A stretch of 64,000 nt of DNA, from assembly GCF_030272615.1 (NCBI RefSeq), contig NC_081405.1, positions 471,558,008 to 471,622,007 of the forward strand. The letters run 5' to 3'. Below the pieces are notes generated by a model that worked only from the letters and a program-made list of their open reading frames with translations, was not told the origin of the DNA and did no database searches. Below, one piece after another: positions 55,282 through 64,000 of this stretch (positions within the stretch are counted from its first letter, which is position 1; every line of letters starts with the position of its first letter). The stretch is from Cryptomeria japonica. Its lineage: Eukaryota; Streptophyta; Pinopsida; Cupressales; Cupressaceae. Made by a program: the position numbers and the translations under genes.

Positions 55282-58200
55282 TGTAATGCCCCGCCAGGAA
55301 ACCCCGAAGGGATTAAGCCATACCACAAGAATAGAGTGCAATAAAAATTTTTTTGTTAAAGTTACACCATATTAAGATACAACAAGATATCAAAGATTCA
55401 GAATTACATAGCGAAAGACATCAACTAACACCTAAAGAGTTTCCCAACGAGATTACTTAATTTTCACAATTCACTTAACTTACACAATTAATCCAACAAG
55501 CTGATTACCTTAATAACGAGATAATTCTTAATTAGGATAATTTCTTTCAAAAGATGGAAATATTAATCACAAGCAAAGATTCAACCATTAAGATCTATTC
55601 ATAATCTTCATTCAAGCTTTTCATAAGAATTACAAGCCATACATCTAAAATTCTATCACACTAGAATTTCATCATAAACATATGAGATCTTTTCAAGCAT
55701 ACTTAATTTCCTTAACAACAACTGAATATATTCCATTACTCTAAGTTACATTCTTTCATATTCCAATTTACTGCATTTAAAAGACGATTGCATACATGCA
55801 TCTACGATAAATCTCATCTAAACCACTTATGCATTCGATCAAAATGGCATTCAAGAAAGGACTGCATAAAAGCATTTAAAGTTAATTCCATCTTATCCAC
55901 TTATACGTTCTAACATAAGCTAATCATACATGATAAAGCTGAATAAAGGAAACATAAGAGAATAACATTACATAACACCATAATGATCTCGGAGTTCACC
56001 CCTAAAGGGCTACATCTCCGGGTCTGCTCAACTGCAAGACCCCTCTGATAAATAATAAAGTTAAGAATACAAGAGGTTACACCATTACAATCCGGCCATC
56101 AAGGCAAAATATAAACAATATACAAATGACCACATCGGTCAATTAATACATAAACGATCCTTGAAAAGAAAAGGATCCAGCTGAACATAATCAAAGCTAA
56201 AACAAAGGTCTAGGAGAGCATCCACAAAACTGAGCCATCACCACCCAAGGTCTAACATGAAACCAAGTACTCACAAAAGCATAGACAATAGGACGACCCA
56301 CAACGGCTCCTAACAGGACAAAACGGCAACACACTAGCGAACGTAGGGACAAGTGTCATCACACAACCTGGTATGGTTACCATGGCAAGTTTTCATAGGT
56401 TCCGGCCCCATGCACTGGGTTACCCTGGCAACCTAATCCGAGCTTTCGGCCCATCCAAGCCTCATGTGAACCCACACATCCTCTCGTGAAGACAAGGATG
56501 GTGGTTTGCCATTTCAGGCCTTCTCACAGCATGTCGAGTCTATGTTAGCACTCGTCCCATGTGTGAGGCACATTATCTTACTTAGAGATTACATTCTAAT
56601 CTACTGTTAGGTTATCACTTATTAGACTCACTTTCGACGGGTTACCCAGCAGCCACTTTGGGCGCGGCCCCCAATCGAAAGCCACTTTCCCATACGACAC
56701 TAGACTACACTCAGACGAACTCAAAACCTAAGGAATAGACATGGTCAGACGAACGGAGTTCAAGAAGGAGAGAACAACTATCTGGTCAAACATGAATCAA
56801 CATTCGACACCCACACAACGGATATGACCAAATACGACACTACCACAAAACAACAGTCAACTCGGAATCCGAGGACTGAACCAGGTACGCCAAGTCAATC
56901 CATACGACAGGGACCCATCAAACAAAGCACGACTTGCCATTTCATAATCAAAAGCGAATACAGAAATTAAACTCGCAAAGGCAATAATCGGAGAAGACGA
57001 TATTTTCTCAAATTGATTTAAGCATAACAGTTGATCCAATTCTCTGATTGATCTAAGTTCTCAAAATGCATGACGGAAAATCACCGTTACCAGGTGAGTA
57101 CAATACCACAATTAGCAATAGTACCCTTGCCTATTTCTCAAACAAAGGGAAAATATAAATTAACCATTCATTTTACTACATGAGCATATCATTAACTAAA
57201 CAATCTCCCAAATGATACTAATTTAAAATCCCAAAAGCACATCGTTTAAATTCAATTATCCAACGATAAAAAAATATTACACTTACTTCTCAATTACTCA
57301 AATGATATGTTCTTGGATAATATTTAACATCATCACTTGGTAATTATATCATATTTCAATAATTTTCCATTAACATAATATTCTATTTTATTTATTTAAA
57401 CAATACTACCTCAATTAGCCAAATACTCTAATCAGCTAGAAGGTAAGATAAAGATTTATTAATCCAAGATTAGTCCAAAATATAACCAATTAATAATTAA
57501 TTGCGAGATTAGCAGTTCTAGAGTTTAATTAGAATAATGCGTTAATCACAAAATGAAACTTGGATATTAATTAACGTACATATTCCGATATACAATTAAT
57601 TAATATCAAATTAATCATGAATTAAAATTTTATGCTACATTATTCATAATTTAAAACTTAATAAAAAAAACTTAACATTAAAATATTATATGCATTTTTT
57701 TTTTATAAAAAAAAACATTCTTAAAAAAACTACATAATAAAAAAAAAAAACCATTTAATATGGGGGCGGTGAAGATCGGCCCACCTCCCAACGCGGAGGA
57801 TTTGGGCGAACCAAACCCTAGCCGCGAGGAACCACGCGGGCGGCGCCACTGGCGGGGGACGCAGGTTCCACGGCGCCCTGCGACCTCCGCGAGCAGCGAA
57901 CGCGAGCGGTAGGAGGGGAGGAGGCGGCGGGTGGAGCTCCGCTCCCCGCCCTCCAAACCCCAATCAAAAAAAAACTTTCTTTTTCTTTTTTTTTTACAGA
58001 TCATTTTTGAATACGAAATAACCAAAATAAAAAGGGTTCGAAATTTCATATTCCGATTTAAACATAAAAGACTTCCATTTTCTATAATTAAAAACTGGGT
58101 TTTAATCACTTCGTTCTAAACAGCAAAACCCCATAAAATAAAAAACACAGTCTCATAAAGAGACTTGCAATATAATTTTCTAGAATGATAAGATTTTCCT

Positions 58201-59413
58201 TTTTTTTTTTTTTAAACACAATGAATCAACTATTTTGCAAGAACACCAGGCATGCATAGTTTTTAAACCCACAATTCCAAAATTAAATCTCAAATCAATT
58301 TAAGAGGATTGGATTTTTAGCAACAAGCATTTTCATTCAACAACAGACTATTTCCATGGCATCAAGGAGAATAGTTGAGGTAATTCCTACCTTCATACGC
58401 ATTCCTGGAAGAACTGAAGGAGAGTCCACTTGTCAGATCCAGAATATCTCCTTCTTCCCAAAACCCCCCAAATTTCCTCCAAAACTTTCTCCCACAAAAA
58501 TATTTTTCCAAAAAAATGTCCATCCTCCAAAATTTCCCAAAATTTAGGTTATATGGAAGAATTGACCAAAATTCCATTTTTTGGAATTAAAATTTTTATT
58601 TAAAAATAATTCTCAAAATTAATTCTTTTCTAACTATATCAACAATTAAATTGCTTTCCAATTAAAAACAGATTTTTCTCATTTAATTCAATTTACCCTT
58701 TCTAATTTCAAAAGCCAACAGAATACAATTAAATCTATGGCAATTAAATACAAAACTTTCTTTTTCGACAGCATATACAAAATGCATTTAATATTCAAAA
58801 TCAGCTATTTAATTGAACTTACTCCCAATTTAAAACGAGCAATCCAATATCAACGAAAATCGCATAACGAAATCCCGATTAATCAAGTCCATTAATCTTC
58901 AATGCACAAACACATATTTAATCAAAATAATTACTAAGGACTAATTAATCAATTTAACCATACACATCAAGCACGCAAATCGAGAAGGTCAACCAAACAG
59001 ACGACTCGCAAACCCAAACAAAAAGGGATTACCGACTACGACTGACGATGCTCACTTGAGCACGACTAAGGTCAACTAGGGTCTTACGATCACCTAATCC
59101 AACTCTAAGGATTAAAGAGGTACACTCAAACCTGCAAATTCAGGTGAAGACGAACCTCGCACTCATGCGGCGTTGTACCTGAAATCTCCTGCAACCAAGA
59201 GTCATACATGCATACATATATAAAATTTAATGAAAGCGTTAGTCCGATATTAATACCACGAAATAGGAACACTAAACAACTTGCATACAACTAGTGTGGG
59301 ACCCACATCAACAGCTATGCGTTAAATCAAACATCTGACTATAATCATAATATTAAGATACACTAACCAAGAATAAACCAAGATAAGAAATTGATTAGGG
59401 CAGAGGTTCTACA
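55282..59413 (-). repeat. LARD 5' LTR (right)
   Basis: 4,132 bp, partner of 47435-51573. It carries 34 bp absent from the left copy (56721-56754), bounded by CAGACGAAC direct repeats. Confidence 0.92.
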
Positions 59414-59690
59414 CTCATGAATTCAATTCTGAAGGGATGGCCGAAGCATGCGGTATCAATGTCGCAGTTAAGAGCCTGAGTACCATATATGATCTCATAT
59501 CAATCGAATGAAAATATCATTCTAAATAATTGTTGCAGAGAAAGCGGTTGCAGAGTGGATTTCTTCAAGCTAAAAACAGGTTTTTTTGTACTCTTGTTTG
59601 GCAATTTTCTTAGCAGTGTGTTTTAATTGAGGTCTTGATTTTTCACATAACCAGTTGGGGGTAATAGTTAAATTGCTTGCATACTTTAAG

Positions 59691-62600
59691 ATGGCACCTA
59701 AGAGAGAATTCTCAGGAAAATTTAATTACCAGGAAAGGGCCATTTGTGATGATTTTCTTGAACAGTTGACATTGTCAACTAATCTGGCATAAAAGGCAAA
59801 AGAATTAATGCCAAGAGCTCCTCGCTTGAAAATAGGAGAGGGGTTATATGATAAGGGTAACTGGTTGAGAGACCCACAGGTTGGGTTGTCTGGGTTGGGG
59901 TTGTTCAAAGTTGGATTTGGCATGAGAAATTCCTCAGCCCCAATGAACAACATCTGGGAGTTAGATGTGGGAAAATTGGTAGTTCCAGGAGTATTCATGG
60001 ATATGGATCTCCTAACTCAGATTGCACATAATTATGATCCAGTCACAAGGAGCATTAGGGATATAAATGGGAAAGCCCTTCAGAAGTGCTTTTGGGCATA
60101 GTGAATTCACCAATTTTCTAAAGCCTATTAATTTCAAATCACTAGCTCAAGTATACAGTGCACGGAGGAACCACCTTAGAAGCGGCCCTCTTAAAGAATT
60201 CTTTGTGAAGATAGGTGGGTTGAAAGTTGTAGGACCCAACACTGAAGAGCCCTTCTCATTGAATCTGTTCACCTTGAGGGCTAAGGGATTGTATTGGTCA
60301 CTTTGCCAAATTTTGGGAGAGGATGCTGAGGCAAATATGCCCACTCACTACATGCTAATGATTGCTCGGATTTTGAATCCTTCTCTTGTAGTAACCTTTG
60401 ATTATGCTTCCTTTATCACTGATGCTATCCATGAAGGATTGATAGGAATAAAGAATGAGAAAGTGGATAGGCCTTTTGGATGGTATTCCTTCCTCATGCA
60501 TCTATTTTTATTCAAGGGTGGTGATTATTTTGCAAATGGAATGGATCTTGTAAAAGAGAAAGATGGAGAAAAGATGTCAGTGCAATTATGGAGTACAGTG
60601 TTGTCATGGGACATAAATGATGCTAGTTTCTTAAAATTTGATAAATGTTTTGCATCAAAGATTAGGACTCTCCTTTGTTCAGAAAATCCAAGAGCCCCCA
60701 AGGTTCTCTTGGAATTTATTAGACCAAAAGAATTTGCAGAAAATATAAAAATTGTCCATAATTGGGGTGATATTTACTTATACCTTGTCTCCACAGTTTT
60801 TAGAGTATTTGGTTTCAGAGGCAGAGGCACTCCATTCTTATTGCCCTATCAGGTCCCTCTCAAAGTGGGAACTGCAAAAGTCCTTAGACAAATTGGTAGT
60901 GTGCAAGAGGCAGAGCTAACAGGCAGGGGTAAAGGGACTATTTTCCCTACAGTTACTATAGCCCACCAATTTGTAATAACCAAGGGAGGTTGGAACTGTT
61001 TTGAAGATTTTCTTCAACCTTATCATTTGTCAACTACAGTATCCAGGTGTGTCGATCCTGAAGATTTCTTCAATGGCATGTTTAGAAAGAGGGCAATATG
61101 CAGAGGTAGACCCCATCAATTCCAGTTTCCTGAAGACCTCATTAGAAATGAGTTTGATCTAGATGAGTAGGAGCTGAGGAAGGAAAAGTGGGTGGCTTAT
61201 AAAAAGGCCTTAGACTTTGTACATCAGTTTGATACCAGCTATGACCCATTGTCTAGCTTTCACCCTTTTGAGGAGAAAATAAAGTTCCTAATTCTTTGTT
61301 TTGAGGATGTAATGCAGACTTTGAAACAAAAGAGGGAGGTTGTAATTAAAAACAACCCTGAAAAAGCAAGAATGGTTCTAAGTAGGTTTGCATATGACAG
61401 AGCAATCCCTCCTGGTGACTACATGTTGCACAAGAAGTCTAATTACAGTGTGTTAATGCCTACAACAGGGGAGCCCTCTACCTCTAAAGGAAAGAGGAAG
61501 ATACAAGATGTCATTGACATCCAAGATAGCCCAAAGAAGCAGAGAGTGGGAAAAGGAATACAATCTGATGAACCTTTGTATTCTCCATCTCAATCCCCTA
61601 TCCATATAGGAGATGAGCAAGCAGCAGCTAAGCAACTGATACAGTTAGGCAGTCTGGGAGAAATAGCTTACACATATGATGAAGTAGAAGAGGAAATGTC
61701 AGAAGAGCCCCTTGCTGCTGAGATGAACATCACTACCAATGAGTTCAAGGGCCAGGAGTGGGATCCTGAGATCAAGCAAGCTAGTGAGGACTTCTTGGCT
61801 GACAACAACTTTGTTACATCGGGAGCATTCATGCAATTTGTCTGGAAACAAAATATTGATAAATACAATGCAAGGTGTGAAAAGAGAAAAGGTTAGCAGC
61901 CTCATAAAGATCCAGTTGTGGTTGAGGAGGAAATAAAGCAAGAAATGATAGATGATTTTAAGACCATCACTCTTGAGCAAAGAAGAGATATGGTGGCACA
62001 AGATGGAGTACTCATTCTCCTTGAGTGGGACATAGCAGATGCCTTGGTATTGGAGGCAGTGAGAAAAGAAACCAAACCCATGGAGGGAGTAACTTTTAGC
62101 AAAGACAATGCTGCATTGGTCATATGGTCTCTTAAAAGAGATGAGAATAAGAGAAATAAGGACACCCCAGGGTCAAGTTACCTTGGTGGAATGATAGTGA
62201 AAAGAGTGCAGAACACAGGGATGGTGGAAGCTGCTAGCACTGTGCTAGAGACTGCAAAGTTTAGTGTTGCAGTAGCAAAAAGGGAGGCTAAGGAAAAGGC
62301 AGACCTCCAAGTTAAGTTGGAGACAATTTTGAAAGCTTACAAAAGTGCTAAAGAAGAGATAAGGGGTAAAAATAGCATCATTGCTAAGTTGCAAATCCAG
62401 TTGACAGGACAGTACCATCAAGGTGAGTCTTCAACACTGATGATCTCCTCTTCTCCCGCAAGACCTCCACCTACCAGCCCCATTATTGAGTTCCCACCAT
62501 CTCCAGCACCTTCTAGTTCTCAAATGGTTGAGATCACTCCCCAAGAATTGGAGAATTTAAAATAGGCTCAGGCCCTGTATGCAAAGAAGTATGAAGAAAG

Positions 62601-63291
62601 AGTGAGGGTTACAATTTCAAGTTTTGCTGACACCATGGGGACCTCACTATTGTATAACAACATAAGCAAGATTTTAGACATGTAGAATGAGCTTAATGGA
62701 GATAAGGCCATTTTAATGCCTATTTTTGACAAGTGGAAGCCTAGAGAGCAGGATTTGGAGCTTATTTGTGCATCCTATGATGAAGCAGGGGCAGATCCTA
62801 TTATCAAATCCACTTGTGACACCACCAAGGACCTAGTAAAATTGGCAAAAGGGGTGGACAATGTTGACAGGAAGATCAATTTGTACAAGGAGTACACTGA
62901 TCAGGTTTTTGAATTGCTCCCAGGAGTTTTTGTTAGCCCAAATCAATTGAAGGACAAACAAGTGTGGCTTAAGGAATTAGAGGCCAAATTGTCAGCTAGA
63001 ATAAAAGGAATTGTTGACTTAGATGATGCTTCTTTTTTTGTTGTAACAATTCATGAGATAGAGAGAATCAAATCTCATTATGGTTTTCTCAACTCAAAGG
63101 TTAACAAAATGAGAAATTCCTAGAAAAGGTTAGCCAAGGCAAAATCCAAAATGATTAACTTCGCGTGGCCAACTGATGATGTAAACAATGAGTGGACAAG
63201 AAAATATGTCATTCAGGATGCAGAACAGTTAGAAGAGGTTGCAACGAGACAACAAGTAGAAGAAGCCGCAGAGGTTGAAAAGGACTTGTAA
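59691..63291 (+). pseudogene. Element X protein of unknown family, about 1,200 codons
   Basis: ATG 59691 opens MAPKREFSGKFNYQERAICD. A TAA at 59790 and a one-base shift near 60072 come early; then one frame runs to TAA 63289, broken only by TAG at 61168, 61894, 62563, 62683 and 63121. The N-terminal 480 residues look folded and hydrophobic-rich (KSLAQVYSARRN, MLMIARILNPSLVVTFDYAS, GWYSFLMHLFLFKGGDYF, NCFEDFLQPYHLS). The middle is acidic and Ser/Pro-rich with a KGKRKIQDV basic patch. The last third has Lys/Glu-rich helices that look coiled-coil-prone. I recognise no gag, protease, RT or transposase motif. By position it may be a gag-like structural protein, but that is inference only. Confidence 0.6.
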
Positions 63292-64000
63292 CCATTTTTG
63301 TAAAAGTTTTTTGTAACTTCTTCTTGAGAAGAAATGATTGTAACAAATTCTCCTAGGAAAGTCCGAAGCTATGTGCATCCATATTGTTATAAATGGATAC
63401 CAGGACTAGTAGAAAAAGGATCGTAAAGAGTTGTAAGAAAACGCTACAGAAATTTATTTGAGTTTTTCCAAGTTTTAATGGAGAATATTCGAAAGTTTTT
63501 GTAATACTTTCTTGAAGATAATATCAATATACAAACCAACAGTTTTGAGCTTAAACTTTGTGTCGTCTTCAAATGTGTTTGCAAGTGTTTACTGTTTCAT
63601 TCTGAATAATCCAGGGTTATTTTGTTTGAATAAGGTTGTAAGGCAACTCTCAGTAGATATTTTTCTTAGCTTTTCTCTTCAGGAGGGGAATTAAATATGC
63701 AGGAATTATTTCTACCAATAAATTCTCTGCAGGATACTTTGAATCTTGATGAGCGCAGTTTGATGTGGTATGAATAAATTCTTATGTGTGTCAGGCATAT
63801 ATAGGGATCTGCAGAAGCCAAGCTAATGGGATGTGTAGATATATTTTGATTGGGGGAGTATTGTTTGAATTTAGATGACTCTGTGACCTTGGATAAGGCA
63901 CTGGTATAGATCAAGGTTGTTTATTACATATTTTGTAGCTCAAATAATGAATATAAGTTCAATTTTCATTCCTTTGCTTCAGTAGGTTTTAAGGTGATTA
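63292..64000 (+). other. AT-rich 3' region of element X
   Basis: Follows the final stop of the X frame. It is T-rich with repeated TTTTTGTAA-type words and no coding signal. No polypurine tract or copy of 45453-47434 appears before the window ends. Confidence 0.55.

Larger units (their letters stand above)
47435..59413 (-). mobile_element. LARD-type LTR element, minus strand, non-coding
   Basis: LTRs of 4.1 kb (47435-51573 and 55282-59413) flank a 3.7-kb internal region with no coding capacity. CTCAT at 47430-47434 and 59414-59418 is the TSD. Orientation is set by the initiator-Met primer site (TGGTATCAGATCC, minus, 55267-55279) next to the right LTR and the polypurine tract (AGGGGGGAAGAA, minus, 51574-51585) next to the left LTR. 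LTRs differ by about 1-1.5% by eye outside indels, so insertion is recent. It must use proteins in trans, probably from a chromovirus with the same primer. Confidence 0.92.
45453..64000 (+). mobile_element. Element X: unclassified element, runs off the window
   Basis: Begins TGTTATCACTG at the point where the chromovirus LTR is cut, preceded by GATTA as possible TSD. It comprises 45453-47434 (with a roughly 130-bp tandem array), the LARD insertion, a leader at 59419-59690, a roughly 1,200-codon frame (59691-63291) and an AT-rich tail. Continuity across the LARD is supported by the LARD's perfect CTCAT TSD. I find no RT, integrase, transposase, clear primer site or second LTR within the window. 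An LTR element with a 5' LTR of about 2 kb is my best guess; its 3' end is not visible. Confidence 0.5.

Noticed and set aside
61168-63123. Programmed TAG read-through or stop-codon reassignment in the X frame
   Set aside because: Five read-through sites in one protein, plus a TAA and a frameshift, are better explained by decay. Only the TAG at 61894 has a CAG following that vaguely resembles a read-through context.
63990-64000. GATTA at the very end of the window as the right TSD of element X
   Set aside because: It is not preceded by an LTR-like CA end or by a copy of the X left end, and the window cut is arbitrary.

Overview
The window looks like nuclear DNA from a land plant with a large, transposon-rich genome. 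Evidence is the plant-type LTR retrotransposons (chromoviruses primed by initiator Met-tRNA, G-patch gag/protease elements), a plant L1-type LINE with a DUF4283 ORF1, and a plant-mobile-domain remnant. A gymnosperm is my guess from the many long-LTR and non-autonomous elements, but the sequence alone does not settle the species. I find no intact single-copy host gene, RNA gene or CRISPR. Nearly everything is transposable-element DNA in two nests, with boundaries set by TG...CA LTR ends plus target-site duplications (TSDs).

Left part (1-7.9 kb): a decayed plant-mobile-domain-like pseudogene on the minus strand, apparently split by a solo LTR (1189-2479, TSD CCTAT) that holds a ladder of about 14 short palindromes. 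A second LTR lies at 4157 and an ORF1-only LINE at 6085-7775 (18-bp TSD).

First nest (7.9-25.3 kb): an old LTR element that encodes gag and a protease-like region but no RT or integrase (called TR-GAG1 here, 7900-25327). It is interrupted by a Ty3/gypsy chromovirus (10857-20602, TSD TTACC), whose gag is interrupted by a solo LTR (13272-15136, TSD GTGAG). Removing each insert rejoins the host reading frame. LTR-pair divergence judged by eye (about 11%, then 5-6%) fits the nesting order.

Middle (25.3-36.4 kb): unclassified AT-rich DNA, then a young second gag/protease-only element (TR-GAG2, 27758-35740, TSD AAAAT) with an uninterrupted 1,027-residue ORF carrying an aspartic-protease motif and a G-patch. 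TR-GAG1 and TR-GAG2 share a tRNA-Trp-type primer site, the same polypurine tract, the same LTR start and a GGACCATGGCGC hairpin, which suggests one trans-mobilising partner.

Second nest (36.4-64 kb): a minus-strand Tekay/Del-like chromovirus without gag (36399-45452). Its 5' LTR is cut at 45453 by an unclassified element X, which runs past the window end. X carries a roughly 130-bp degenerate tandem array built on GCGAAATGGCGAAA and a roughly 1,200-codon reading frame of unknown family (59691-63291), broken by five TAG stops, one TAA and one frameshift. X is itself split by a young minus-strand LARD (47435-59413, TSD CTCAT) with 4.1-kb LTRs and no coding capacity.

The best candidates for something undescribed are the element X protein, the covarying mini-hairpin array in the chromovirus LTR, the palindrome ladder, and the shared structured signals of the two gag-only families.
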